The notes: a model not told the origin generated them from the letters alone. DNA of 64,000 nucleotides from Ahrensia sp. R2A130 (GCF_000179775.1 NZ_AEEB01000003.1:248001-312000); one strand, 5' to 3'. Counted from the stretch's first letter, positions 30,374-38,650 are shown. Translations and numbers: made by a program.

Positions 30374-31813
30374 ATGGCTGACACATACGACGTTCTCATC
30401 ATCGGCGGCGGCCCCGGCGGCTACGTCGCTGCCATCCGCGCATCCCAGCTCGGCATGAAGGCTGCGGTTGTCGAGCGCGAACATCTTGGCGGCATCTGCC
30501 TCAACTGGGGCTGCATCCCAACAAAGGCATTGCTTCGGTCTGCCGAGATTTACGACCATATGAACCATGCGGACGCTTTCGGCCTGTCGGCTGAAGGTGT
30601 CGGTTTCGATATGGAAAAAATCGTCAAACGTTCGCGCGGCGTGTCCGGCCAGTTGAACGGCGGCGTCGGTTTTCTGATGAAGAAGAACAAGATCGACGTC
30701 ATATGGGGCGAAGCTTCGCTGAAGGATGCCGGCACCGTCGCGGTGAAGTCGCCCACCAAGAAAGCCGTCGAGCCGCAACACCCCGTGCCGAAAGGCGTGA
30801 AGGGCGAGGGCACCTACAAAGCCAAACACATCATCATCGCCACCGGCGCACGCCCGCGCGGCCTGCCGGGCATGGAACCGGATGGCGACCGCATCTGGTC
30901 CTACTTCGAGGCCATGGTGCCGAAGAAGATGCCGAAGAGCCTCGTCGTCATGGGCTCCGGTGCTATCGGCATCGAGTTCGCTTCCTTCTATCGCTCCATG
31001 GGCGCGGAGGTGACGGTGGTTGAATTGATGGGGCAGGTCATGCCCGTGGAAGATCACGAAATCGCCGCCCACGCCCAGAAGCGTTTTGAAAAACAGGGCA
31101 TGCGGATCGTGCTGGAGGCCAAGGTTGCCAAGGTCGATAAATCCAAAACTGGCATCACCGCTCACGTGGAAACCAAGGACGGCAAGATCGAGAAGATCGA
31201 AGCCGAGCATCTCATTTCCGCAGTCGGCGTCATCGGCAACACGGATGGTCTCAACCTTGAAAAACTCGGCGTGAAAACCGACCGCGGCATCATCACCGCT
31301 GATGAATACGGCGCAACCAGCGTCAAAGGCATCTACGCAATCGGCGACGTTGCTGGTGCTCCAATGCTTGCCCACAAGGCTGAACATGAAGGCGTCATCT
31401 GCGTTGAAAAGATTGCTGGTAAACATCCTCACGTCATGGACAAAGCAAAGATCCCCGGTTGCACCTATTGTAACCCACAAGTCGCTAGCGTGGGTATGAA
31501 TGAACGCGCCGCGAAAGAGGCTGGCCGTAAGGTCAAGATCGGCCGCTTTAACTTCGCCGGTAACGGCAAGGCTATCGCACTGGGTGAACCCGAAGGCATG
31601 GTGAAGACCATTTTTGACGCCGAAACCGGTCAACTCCTTGGCGCCCATATGGTCGGTGCAGAAGTTACCGAACTCATCCAGGGCTTTGTCGTCGCCATGA
31701 ATCTGGAGACCACAGAGCAGGATCTCATCGATGCCGTTTTCCCACATCCCACCCTGTCGGAAATGATGCACGAGAGCGTCATGGATTCCGAAGGCCGCGT
31801 TATCCACGCCTAA
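30374..31813 (+). CDS. lpdA: Dihydrolipoamide dehydrogenase (E3)
   Basis: A 479-aa FAD- and NAD-dependent flavoprotein that reoxidises dihydrolipoamide. It has the FAD-binding GGGPGGYVAAIRASQLG, the redox disulfide in GGICLNWGCIPTKALL, a second Rossmann GSGAIGIEFASFYRSMGAEVTVVE given by its hallmark GxGxxG near residue 195, the FAD motif GIYAIGDVAGAPMLAHKA, and the dimer-interface HPHPTLSEMMHE-type ending with the active-site His/Glu (FPHPTLSEMMHESV). It closes the pyruvate dehydrogenase cluster. Confidence 0.97.
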   Translation: MADTYDVLIIGGGPGGYVAAIRASQLGMKAAVVEREHLGGICLNWGCIPTKALLRSAEIYDHMNHADAFGLSAEGVGFDMEKIVKRSRGVSGQLNGGVGFLMKKNKIDVIWGEASLKDAGTVAVKSPTKKAVEPQHPVPKGVKGEGTYKAKHIIIATGARPRGLPGMEPDGDRIWSYFEAMVPKKMPKSLVVMGSGAIGIEFASFYRSMGAEVTVVELMGQVMPVEDHEIAAHAQKRFEKQGMRIVLEAKVAKVDKSKTGITAHVETKDGKIEKIEAEHLISAVGVIGNTDGLNLEKLGVKTDRGIITADEYGATSVKGIYAIGDVAGAPMLAHKAEHEGVICVEKIAGKHPHVMDKAKIPGCTYCNPQVASVGMNERAAKEAGRKVKIGRFNFAGNGKAIALGEPEGMVKTIFDAETGQLLGAHMVGAEVTELIQGFVVAMNLETTEQDLIDAVFPHPTLSEMMHESVMDSEGRVIHA

Positions 31814-31845
31814 GTTCGGCGTTGCTTCGCACGGTGTGAGCTAAC

Positions 31846-31946
31846 GCACATCATGCCTCCCAAATGAGTAGCACTGTGATGTGCGGGTCGGACGTTTGCG
31901 CCCCAGGCGTTCGACCCCACCGCATCACAATACCGGCTTGGGAGGC
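31846..31946 (+). promoter_or_regulatory. mRNA leader with alternative pairings that can mask the ribosome binding site
   Basis: Direct complementarities in the 137-bp gap: (a) GCCTCCCAA at 31855-31863 is the exact complement of TTGGGAGGC at 31938-31946, which is the Shine-Dalgarno region of the next gene. (b) TGTGATG at 31875-31881 pairs with CATCACA at 31922-31928, closing a stem that also contains GGGTCG/CGACCC (31885-31890 with 31912-31917). (c) GCACATCA at 31846-31853 pairs with TGATGTGC at 31877-31884 and competes with (b), placing the anti-SD in a loop. Two mutually exclusive folds are the hallmark of a riboswitch, thermosensor or similar control. Function is inferred. Confidence 0.5.
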
Positions 31947-31950
31947 CACT

Positions 31951-32397
31951 ATGATCCGATTTCCAAAACTCTTTCGCGCAGCATCCGCATTCGCGATTGG
32001 CTTCAGCGTCAGCGCAGCAGCCTTTATGATCTCCGCTCCTTCCGCACACGCTGCCAGTTGCTGGAACCACAACGGGTCGATCATGCGGCTTGAAGCGAAC
32101 GGCAACGCCCGCACCTTCGTCTATCAACGGCCCCGCGCCGTCTTGCGCCGCGCCGGTGTGCGGCGTGGCACGGTGCTGTTCAACGGCCGCAAGCGGGGCA
32201 ACAGCTATGTTGGTACCGCGCGGCGTTACTCGAAATTCTGCCCCGGTACCCCGCTGACGTATAATGTTTCCGGCCCCATTTCGAACGGCCAGACCAAGGT
32301 AACCGTCCGTGGTGATCGTCAGGTCCACCGCCGTTGCTCGCCCACTGGTGAGGTCGCATATGACACACTGGTCTTCACCTACAGCCATCAATGCTGA
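31951..32397 (+). CDS. Secreted basic protein of unknown function
   Basis: A 148-aa protein with a signal peptide (MIRFPKLFRAASAFAIGF..., cleavage near SAHA-A at residue 34-35). The mature part is basic and beta-rich, with four cysteines (ASCWNH, KFCPGT, HRRCSP, final HQC) that could form two disulfides. I do not recognise a family. The ATG at 31951 follows a strong GGGAGG; a longer in-frame start at 31864 would lose the signal-peptide position and lies in the structured leader. Likely periplasmic or secreted. Confidence 0.75.
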   Translation: MIRFPKLFRAASAFAIGFSVSAAAFMISAPSAHAASCWNHNGSIMRLEANGNARTFVYQRPRAVLRRAGVRRGTVLFNGRKRGNSYVGTARRYSKFCPGTPLTYNVSGPISNGQTKVTVRGDRQVHRRCSPTGEVAYDTLVFTYSHQC

Positions 32398-32436
32398 CGC
32401 TCTCGACAAGAGGTCACGTCTGCCGTTCATTGACGC

Positions 32437-32853
32437 ATGACCCAATTTATCGATCCCGACCGCGAAGCGTTCACCGCCTTCAAAAACCTGCCCCGTGATG
32501 TTCCCGTTGAAATGCTAAACCTCCTCAGACTGAACGAAAGCGCGGCCTATGAAGATGGTCGCGTCGCAACGGGTGCCGAGGCCTACAAAGCCTACGGCAA
32601 GGCAAGCGAGCTGATATTCAAACGCGTCGGCGGCTCCATCATCTGGTCCGGCAACCCGAAACTTATGCTCATCGGTCCAGCCGACGAATTTTGGGACGTC
32701 GCATTCATCGCCAGATACCCCACCGCAGGTGCGTTTCTAGAAATGGTCACCGACCCGGATTATCAGGCGATAGTCTATCACCGCCAGGCAGCAGTAAGGA
32801 CATCGCGTCTTATAAGAATGGAAGCGAAGGATGCGGGGCAGGGTTTCGGCTAG
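32437..32853 (+). CDS. DUF1330 family protein
   Basis: A 138-aa soluble ferredoxin-like (dimeric alpha-beta barrel) protein. It shows the DUF1330 pattern: PVEMLNLLRL near residue 22, an EAYKAYGKA helix, GGSIIWSGNPKLMLIGP, and WDVAFIARYPTAGAFLEMVTDPDYQ, where a catalytic or structural aspartate pair sits. No clear enzymatic role is established for the family. It is the last chromosomal-backbone protein gene before the tRNA-Thr that borders the island. Confidence 0.85.
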   Translation: MTQFIDPDREAFTAFKNLPRDVPVEMLNLLRLNESAAYEDGRVATGAEAYKAYGKASELIFKRVGGSIIWSGNPKLMLIGPADEFWDVAFIARYPTAGAFLEMVTDPDYQAIVYHRQAAVRTSRLIRMEAKDAGQGFG

Positions 32854-32915
32854 GGCTTATACCGGTTGCAAACGCGCTTGACGGATTGTGCGAAAATGCT
32901 ACCAGCAAACCAAGT

Positions 32916-32991
32916 GCCGTCTTAGCTCAGTTGGTAGAGCATCGCATTCGTAATGCGGAGGTCGGGTGTTCGAGTCACCTAGACGGCACCA
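32916..32991 (+). tRNA. tRNA-Thr (anticodon CGT)
   Basis: 76 nt with encoded CCA. The acceptor stem GCCGTCT (32916-32922) pairs with AGACGGC (32981-32987). The D arm has AGCTCAGTTGGTAGAGC, the anticodon arm is CGCAT-TCGTAAT-GCG with anticodon CGT, and the T arm is GGGTG-TTCGAGT-CACCT (one G-T pair). It borders the accessory island on the left. Confidence 0.97.
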
Positions 32992-33680
32992 TTTTGGCGG
33001 CGAGTTCAAAACACTCCCTGCTAAGGTCGTTGACAGCTTCGAGCAATCGAAACCGACAGCCATAGTTGAACGCGTGCGACATCGAGCCATGGATGCGCCA
33101 ATGGTTCGAGCAGAATGTCGATGGTCGAGACTACACCGGTCGTTGGAATTGTTCGGTGCACCTGCTGATCCGCGTATTCTCAAGGCGCGCCCGCCTCGGC
33201 AGCGCTTGCCAACGTGCAGCTTGTCCTCGCTGTAAAGTGGTTGCATCGTTCTGCCTGGCAGCTGGATCGCTTATCCCGCTCTAATCCGGTTCAGCTATAT
33301 TCCTTGGTGCTTCAGGCATCGCTCGGATGAGGCGTTAAACAAATCGGCATCGTTTCGCAGCGGTCGCCTAGCGGGACAAATGGCTGCCCACTCCCTGCTA
33401 GTCATTCGCCGAGCCAAAACCCACCGTTTAGCAGCGAGCACTTCCATGTCGTCGAACTTGGCGTTCGCCTACAAATTCGGATCGACTAGGCCTCCAGAGG
33501 CTTACCACTCATAGAACTATGTGGTGCTAGTCTAACGCTTGTACAGACCTCCATTGTCGGTGTGCTTTCCTCTTGATGTTTATTCAAACAGCTAATCAGC
33601 TGGTCGCTGAAAACTGACCGTCTTTCTTATTCAGGTGCTCAAGTAATTGATAGCGTTTCATACTGCTGATGATGCATTAG
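32992..33680. other. 689-bp region without recognisable genes
   Basis: Just downstream of tRNA-Thr. Short open frames exist but none has a ribosome binding site, family signature or sensible composition; the ones over the tRNA are translation artefacts. An inverted repeat CAGCT-AATC-AGCTG lies at 33589-33602, upstream of the 72-aa gene. The stretch may hold the left attachment site of the island or decayed chromosomal sequence. Confidence 0.4.
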
Positions 33681-33899
33681 ATGGCGACACCACAATTTAC
33701 TGTTTTTAGAAATACTGATAAACAGGCCGTCGCAATTGTGGCGGACTTCCAAGGAGATTGTCCGAACCATTTTGATGATGTTTTCAAAGAATTGGAGCGG
33801 ATGGAGGCCATTCTTCAATCCATCCCAGATTTAGGCGTGGATGAACCGGACAGTGATCCCTTCATTGATCACCCACCTGATCCAGAACTCGATATTTGA
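33681..33899 (+). CDS. Small acidic hypothetical protein
   Basis: A 72-aa protein, MATPQFTVFRN..., with a predicted helix FDDVFKELERMEAILQSI and a strongly acidic, proline-rich tail (DEPDSDPFIDHPPDPELDI). No family recognised. The ribosome binding site is weak, but a textbook terminator follows 22 bp after the stop, which supports a transcribed gene. It opens the island; small acidic proteins in mobile elements sometimes mimic DNA, but that is only a thought. Confidence 0.5.
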   Translation: MATPQFTVFRNTDKQAVAIVADFQGDCPNHFDDVFKELERMEAILQSIPDLGVDEPDSDPFIDHPPDPELDI

Positions 33900-33920
33900 G
33901 ACTTCAAAATCTCTCGTTTG

Positions 33921-33957
33921 ACCGCGCTTTCACCCAATGAGGTGGGCGCGGTTTTTT
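33921..33957 (+). terminator. Rho-independent terminator
   Basis: ACCGCGC (33921-33927) pairs with GCGCGGT (33946-33952), with an inner CACC/GGTG stem (33931-33934 with 33941-33944), followed by six T (33952-33957). Confidence 0.9.
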
Positions 33958-34027
33958 AGTTTTCATTCTTTAATTTCACAATTGAAGGCGTGACCGCATT
34001 TACGTGTGGTTTACGCGTAGCCGATCT
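33958..34027. other. Candidate origin of transfer (oriT) upstream of mobC
   Basis: The gap before the mobC-relaxase pair contains direct repeats TTTACGTG (33999-34006) and TTTACGCG (34010-34017), spaced 11 bp, beside an AT-rich stretch. oriT sites usually lie next to relaxase genes and carry such repeats, but no nic consensus is recognised. Confidence 0.25.
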
Positions 34028-34402
34028 ATGCCAAAGCAAGAAACAACAAAGCCGCGTTCGATCCGTTTTTCCGATGAGGAATGGCGGGCGATTGATGCAA
34101 AGCGCGGCAAGCTTTCGGCGAGTGCTTATGTGCGTCAATGCACTTTGGATAGACTTGGCAAACCCCGCCGCAAAATATCCGGTGCGCCTGCACCTCATAC
34201 GACTCAAACACAGCTTGCGCAGATCATTGCGCTTTTGGGCAAAAGCCAAGCTTTGAGCGTCTTACGCGGCCTTCTCAATCTTGCCCGCATGAGCGCGTTG
34301 CCTGTCACAACTGAAACGGAAAACCATATCAAAGCCGCCTGCGATGACATCCGCCAGATCAAGTCACTTCTGATGAAGGCCCTTGGCCTCAAAGAGAGAT
34401 AG
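34028..34402 (+). CDS. MobC-like relaxosome accessory protein
   Basis: A 124-aa DNA-binding protein. The N-terminal part (about 8-42) has a ribbon-helix-helix pattern: RSIRFSDEEWRAIDAKRGKLSASAYVRQ, summarised by the strand R10-F14 and the helices to Q37. The rest is helical and basic (ALSVLRGLLNLARM). Proteins of this type bind oriT and help the relaxase in alphaproteobacterial mobilizable elements. The ATG at 34028 fits the family start better than an in-frame ATG at 34004. The relaxase begins 7 bp downstream. Confidence 0.75.
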   Translation: MPKQETTKPRSIRFSDEEWRAIDAKRGKLSASAYVRQCTLDRLGKPRRKISGAPAPHTTQTQLAQIIALLGKSQALSVLRGLLNLARMSALPVTTETENHIKAACDDIRQIKSLLMKALGLKER

Positions 34403-34409
34403 GCGCTGC

Positions 34410-35753
34410 ATGATTATTGTCGGATCAGAACGGGGAAGCGCACGAGAGCTTGCCGCTCATTTGCTCAATGATAAAGACGGCAATGAGCATATTACGGTCC
34501 ATGAACTGCGCGGCTTTATCAGCGATGATCTGGAAGGCGCGTTGGAAGAATCTTACGCAATTTCCAAAGGTACCAAGTGCCGCAAGCATTTATTCAGCTG
34601 CAGCTTTAATCCTCCCGCGCATGAAGAGGTGAACATCGCAGCCTTTGAAGAAGCCATTGAGCGCGTTGAGTTTAAGAACGGCTTGATAGGACAACCCCGC
34701 GCCATTGTCTTCCATGAGAAAGAAGGCCGCCGCCACGCACACGCTGTCTGGTCACGCATTGATGCCGAGACCATGACGGCTAAGAACCTTTCTCATTACA
34801 AGCTGAAGTGCCAGAGCATCAGCCGCGAGCTTTATCACGAGCATGAATGGAAAATGCCGGACGGTCTGGCCCGCAAAGGTGCAGGCGATCCGCGCAATTA
34901 CACGCTCGCAGAATACCAACAGAGCAAACGCATGGACGTTGACCCGCGTGATCTAAAAGGTGCAATTCAAGACGCCTATGCCGCGAGCGATAACAGAGTG
35001 GCCTTTACTCATGCACTTTCAGAGCGCGGCTACATTCTTGCCAGAGGGGATCGGCGCGGCCATGTGTCTGTCACGCCACAAGGCGAAGTGCTTAGCATCG
35101 CGCGGTATGTTGGCAAGAAGGCCAAAGAGATACGCGCCAAACTTGGTGAGCCTGACGAACATCTACCAAGCGTTGAGGCCGCCAAACGCGATATGGCTAT
35201 GGATATGCGCAAGGCATTTGTGCGCCATGCCAAAGAGGCAAAGACGCAGCACAGCCAAACGCAAGATGATCTAAAGCAGAAAACAGATGCCCTAACCGCA
35301 CAGCATAAAGCGGACAGGCAAGCACTCGATGACCGACATAAGCAAAGATGGCTCGTGGAAACCAAAGCCCGCTCAGATCAGCTTAATTCCGGCTTGAAGG
35401 GGCTTTGGCAGTGGGTGACGGGGCAACGCGCACAAATCCAAGCGCAGAACAAACGCGAGGCTCTGGAAGCGCAGCAGCGGGATCGTAAAGAGCAAGACCG
35501 TATGATTGCGCAGCAGCTTGCAAAGCGCCGTGAACTGGCAGCGCGTCAGGCCCAAATGCAAAGCACCCATAAGAAAACTCTTGAAGATTTACGCGCCGAT
35601 CAAAAGCGCGCGCGTGAACATCTGCGAGAAATGCAAGCTTCGATCAAAACGCAGCGCGATAGGCCGCGTAGGGAACGTAAAGGCCGTGCGCAGCGAGATG
35701 CCAATTCATCTCATTGTGAACGCACACGCGATGGACCTGATTTAGAGCCTTAG
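34410..35753 (+). CDS. MobA/VirD2-type relaxase
   Basis: A 447-aa mobilization nuclease that would nick oriT. The N-terminal 120 residues match the alphaproteobacterial relaxase family: MIIVGSERGSARELAAHLLN, HELRGFISDDL, and the metal-binding histidines H102, H109 and H111 in FHEKEGRRHAHAVWSRID. The catalytic residue cannot be singled out by eye. From about residue 260 a long Gln/Lys/Arg-rich coiled coil runs to the end. The ATG at 34410 is preferred to 34383, which lies inside mobC. It forms an operon with mobC. Confidence 0.88.
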   Translation: MIIVGSERGSARELAAHLLNDKDGNEHITVHELRGFISDDLEGALEESYAISKGTKCRKHLFSCSFNPPAHEEVNIAAFEEAIERVEFKNGLIGQPRAIVFHEKEGRRHAHAVWSRIDAETMTAKNLSHYKLKCQSISRELYHEHEWKMPDGLARKGAGDPRNYTLAEYQQSKRMDVDPRDLKGAIQDAYAASDNRVAFTHALSERGYILARGDRRGHVSVTPQGEVLSIARYVGKKAKEIRAKLGEPDEHLPSVEAAKRDMAMDMRKAFVRHAKEAKTQHSQTQDDLKQKTDALTAQHKADRQALDDRHKQRWLVETKARSDQLNSGLKGLWQWVTGQRAQIQAQNKREALEAQQRDRKEQDRMIAQQLAKRRELAARQAQMQSTHKKTLEDLRADQKRAREHLREMQASIKTQRDRPRRERKGRAQRDANSSHCERTRDGPDLEP

Positions 35754-35849
35754 AAGGTTCTAAAATTGAGCAGATATTTGCCATTCAAATCAATGGCTTT
35801 GCGGGAATGAGTTGCAGGCGAAATCTCAAATCCGTTACACTCAAATTCT

Positions 35850-36221
35850 ATGCTGACTTATCTTATTGAACGCGAACACGAAGAAATCCTCCGCACATCC
35901 AAACGCCGCTTTGAATGTCCAGATGGTGAAACCAGAACCATCGAAGTCTATAGGGCCGTGTGGAACTGGTATGATCGCATTGTTGCTGACGCCGCTTATG
36001 ATGAAGCATCGACATTGGCGCTTGCGCTACAGTGGAGCCATGAAAGGAACGTATCCTTGGATGATGCTTTTGCATTGTCCGTTCAGTGCATCTTGAAAGC
36101 CCATGACGAGGCGGGATGGGATTTGACCAACGATACTGCCGCCTTGGATATGGCACGAAAACGCATTGATGCCTTCAAAGCCCGCCAGAGGGCCAAACAG
36201 GAAAAAAGGCCGGACGATTAG
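35850..36221 (+). CDS. Hypothetical protein of the mobilization module
   Basis: A 123-aa soluble, mostly helical protein (MLTYLIEREHEEILRTSKRR start, VYRAVWNWYDRIVADAAYDEA middle, Lys/Arg-rich end KARQRAKQEKRPDD). No family recognised. It lies 96 bp after the relaxase and just before a bidirectional terminator whose stem contains its stop codon, so it is the last gene of the rightward mob transcript. Confidence 0.6.
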   Translation: MLTYLIEREHEEILRTSKRRFECPDGETRTIEVYRAVWNWYDRIVADAAYDEASTLALALQWSHERNVSLDDAFALSVQCILKAHDEAGWDLTNDTAALDMARKRIDAFKARQRAKQEKRPDD

Positions 36222-36232
36222 GCCCGGCCTTT
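36205..36232. terminator. Bidirectional rho-independent terminator
   Basis: AAAGGCCGG (36205-36213) pairs with CCGGCCTTT (36224-36232) across a loop that holds the TAG of the preceding gene. There is a TTTT run after it and an A-run before it, so it can serve the rightward mob genes and the leftward coupling-protein genes. Confidence 0.85.
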
Positions 36233-36265
36233 GATTTTGTTTTTGATGAAAAGCAACCTTCAATT

Positions 36266-36646
36266 CTATCGCTCGTACTCCCGGTCTTGAGCCTGTGAAA
36301 CGCCGCGGTCTTGGGATTTTGCAAAACCATTTCGAAGCCTGTCTTGGGCTTGGCGCAGGCTATTGCCGATTTTTTGAATGCGGCGCTCCTGTTCTACATT
36401 GACCTTCTGTTTGACCGTGGTTTCAAACCCGCCTTCTGGTGTGAGATTGAGTTCCATTTCCGGCTTTGGACGATTGGCTTCCAGAAACTCTTTTTCAGCC
36501 TTGGTTGCCACTTCGCCCAGATCAATGTCCGCGCGAAACTGAAAGGTGTTCTCTTTGCCTTTGGGCTGATTGCTATCGGCAGCATCAAAACCACCGCGCG
36601 CCGATGCGGGTGATGATCCACCCGCATCATTATGATCTGAACTCAA
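36266..36646 (-). CDS. Hypothetical protein, mobilization module
   Basis: A 126-aa very polar, probably partly disordered protein (Gln/Asp/Glu/Arg-rich; FQFRADIDLGEVATKAEKEFLEAN in the middle; the C-terminus has repeated AQDR/SQDR). It starts at TTG 36646, overlapping the TGA stop of the upstream 101-aa gene (TTGA), which supports translational coupling. No family recognised. It is the last gene of the leftward operon that begins with the coupling protein. Confidence 0.55.
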   Translation of the reverse strand: MSSDHNDAGGSSPASARGGFDAADSNQPKGKENTFQFRADIDLGEVATKAEKEFLEANRPKPEMELNLTPEGGFETTVKQKVNVEQERRIQKIGNSLRQAQDRLRNGFAKSQDRGVSQAQDREYER

Positions 36647-36948
36647 CGTTCATGCTCCTGTTCAAGCTGCATGGAGCCTTGACCGTCTTTGAGTTTCGCC
36701 AAGCGATCTTCGAAACGGCGCAGAGTGACTTTTCCATCAACAGGCACAGATTCCAAAATGACATTGATGCCTTTCTCATCCTTATGCTCAAATCCAACGC
36801 CGATATTGTTGAAATAAGACTTCTCGCCATTCTCACGCACCTGATAGGCAATGTGAGAGGGGCGCTTTGGTGCTTCGCTTTGGTTGTCCTGTCGATCCTT
36901 GGCATTTGCGCTTTCACGCGCTTTCACGCGCGTTTCGGGGTTGATCAT
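36643..36948 (-). CDS. Small hypothetical protein of rhizobial mobile elements
   Basis: A 101-aa protein whose middle, PSHIAYQVRENGEKSYFNN followed by IGVGFEHKDEKGINVILESVPVDGKVTLR (about residues 48-78), is a compact beta fold of a type I have seen next to relaxase and coupling genes in alphaproteobacterial plasmids, always without function. The charged ends look disordered. It lies 41 bp after the coupling protein on the same strand and overlaps the next gene by 4 bp. Confidence 0.6.
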   Translation of the reverse strand: MINPETRVKARESANAKDRQDNQSEAPKRPSHIAYQVRENGEKSYFNNIGVGFEHKDEKGINVILESVPVDGKVTLRRFEDRLAKLKDGQGSMQLEQEHER

Positions 36949-36989
36949 GTTCGCTCATGGGCGTGTGATCCTTTCGATGTTTTTAGGTG

Positions 36990-38624
36990 TTACGAACGGC
37001 TGTAGAAGCCATCCAGATACTCCCAACCCCCATCGGCATATTGGGCGAACTGACGGAAAGACGCAGGGACGCGCTCGCGAATAATCTTGTGCCAACGCGC
37101 GCCGTACCAGTGATGCACGCGCACATAACCTTCCTTACCCGGAGGCGGCGCGTGATAAGGGCTATCGAGATATTTTCCCGCCATTTGTTTGCGGGCTTGG
37201 CGCGTGAAATATCCAAACTTATTGGCCTTAATCGGCGGCAGATTCAGGCCTGAGGCAAAGATAAGTTGCTCGTCTTCGCCGAGCGCCATCACTTCTTCGG
37301 GCAAGATCAATCGACGCTGCTGTTTGCTGCGATGCTTGGAAGCCTGATCAAGCTGCGCCATGTGATGGCCTGCCTCCATCGGATCGGCTTTGCCAAGCAT
37401 GACATTTTGAGCAATTTTGCGCCTTAACCGCTTGGCTTCGCCTTGTCTCAATTCATCATCGAAAGTGAGCGTTTGCGTTCCGCACATCTCGCTGACCATT
37501 TTTGCAGTCTCTAAGTCGCGCGCGCCAAACACTTGCCTATATTGCGCCGATCCCAAAAACGTCTGCACGGCCTCGCGGTCAAAGTTGCGTGAAATTTGCC
37601 CGATGTCCTGCCAGAACGTCCAAGTTGTAATGCCCGCACCACGCCCAAAAGTCACACTGCGCAGCATCGCCTCGAATTTACCAAGTTGTCCCGCTTCATC
37701 GATGACGAACAGAACGCGCGACGCGTCTGGCTTGCGTGCCTTGGCAAGCATCGTAGCCTCGAAAATAATCCTGAGAAGGCCTGCCCAAATTCCAAGATAT
37801 TCGGCGGGGGTATTTAGGAAAACCTTACACACGCGGTGCGGGTCAGTGAGGCATTTGAGCGAGAAATCCGTTCCATCCAAAGAACGCAGAAGGTTCTCAT
37901 CGTCCAAAATACCAAGAGCATTATAAAGCTCACTTAAGATCGAGCCAAATTCTCGACTGCTTTCGGTTTGCTTGTTGAGCATTTCACCCGCTACGCGCTG
38001 TACTTTGGAATAGGGGGACGCCATCATGGCTTGAAGAACGCTAGTCCAATAATCAGCATCTGATTCAATTGCATTCATAATGCGCACCAGATCGCGAAAC
38101 GTGACCTTTCCATAACGTTCGACATGAAATTTGAGGAAGCTTGCAACCCATTCCTGCGCCCGCCCGATCCAGTAAGGGTCTTTGCCTTTGGCAGCGACGA
38201 GCAGGCTATCGGCAAGCATTTTACAGTCTGATATAAAGGTCGGCGCATTCGGATCGAGAATGTCCAAGGGGTTGCAACTCAGGCTTGGACGGCCAGCCAT
38301 TGGTATAGGTGTCCAATCATAGGCGGACTCATTGTTAAGAACATGGATGAAGCGCGACACTGCGGAAGCTTCACCGCGCGGGTCGATAAACAACGCCCGC
38401 TGCCCCGGTGAATTGCACGCCAAAAATGCGATTTGATCTTTGAATTTCCCCGAACCCGCGCCACCTATTGTGATGAGGCTCGCATCGCCGAAAGCGTTAA
38501 TCGGCTTTCCGCCAAAGTAGCCCAAATGCCGCCCTTGGGCTTTGAACAATCCGGCGCGGCGGACTTCCGCTGCCGTCGCCCATCTTGCGGAGCCGAAACG
38601 AAATTCTTCATTGAAATCTGCCAT
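36990..38624 (-). CDS. VirD4/TraG-type coupling protein (T4CP)
   Basis: A 544-aa ATPase that would dock the relaxosome at a type IV secretion channel. The NTP-binding loop is GGAGSGKF (54-61), where the usual Ser/Thr after the lysine is Phe. Walker B is VLFVIDEAGQ (D309/E310). Further T4CP features are the FGRGAGITTWTFWQDIGQI segment and a C-terminal region LIFASGLNLPPIKANK. The usual N-terminal membrane helices are missing, so it is a soluble, truncated-type T4CP as in some mobilizable elements. AGGAGA precedes the ATG. Confidence 0.88.
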   Translation of the reverse strand: MADFNEEFRFGSARWATAAEVRRAGLFKAQGRHLGYFGGKPINAFGDASLITIGGAGSGKFKDQIAFLACNSPGQRALFIDPRGEASAVSRFIHVLNNESAYDWTPIPMAGRPSLSCNPLDILDPNAPTFISDCKMLADSLLVAAKGKDPYWIGRAQEWVASFLKFHVERYGKVTFRDLVRIMNAIESDADYWTSVLQAMMASPYSKVQRVAGEMLNKQTESSREFGSILSELYNALGILDDENLLRSLDGTDFSLKCLTDPHRVCKVFLNTPAEYLGIWAGLLRIIFEATMLAKARKPDASRVLFVIDEAGQLGKFEAMLRSVTFGRGAGITTWTFWQDIGQISRNFDREAVQTFLGSAQYRQVFGARDLETAKMVSEMCGTQTLTFDDELRQGEAKRLRRKIAQNVMLGKADPMEAGHHMAQLDQASKHRSKQQRRLILPEEVMALGEDEQLIFASGLNLPPIKANKFGYFTRQARKQMAGKYLDSPYHAPPPGKEGYVRVHHWYGARWHKIIRERVPASFRQFAQYADGGWEYLDGFYSRS

Positions 38625-38650
38625 AACTAATTCTCCTGAAACGCAGACAC

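Noticed and set aside
28574..31807. A 1077-codon open frame on the minus strand across pdhC and lpdA
   Set aside because: It is antisense to two clear enzymes, has His/Phe/Asp-rich nonsense composition and no domain; GC-rich codon bias of the real genes keeps this frame open.
31864..32397. A longer 177-aa start for the secreted protein
   Set aside because: It would begin inside the folded leader and bury the signal peptide; the ATG at 31951 has a strong SD.
32899..33246. Minus-strand frame containing RLGDSNTRPPHYE
   Set aside because: This is the well-known artefact of translating the antisense strand of a tRNA gene, here tRNA-Thr.
33000..33700. A repeat of the tRNA-Ser 3' end as left attachment site
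   Set aside because: I searched by eye for CGGACAGGG, TTCGAACCC and neighbours and found only chance 6-7-mers; serine recombinases may leave too short a core to see.
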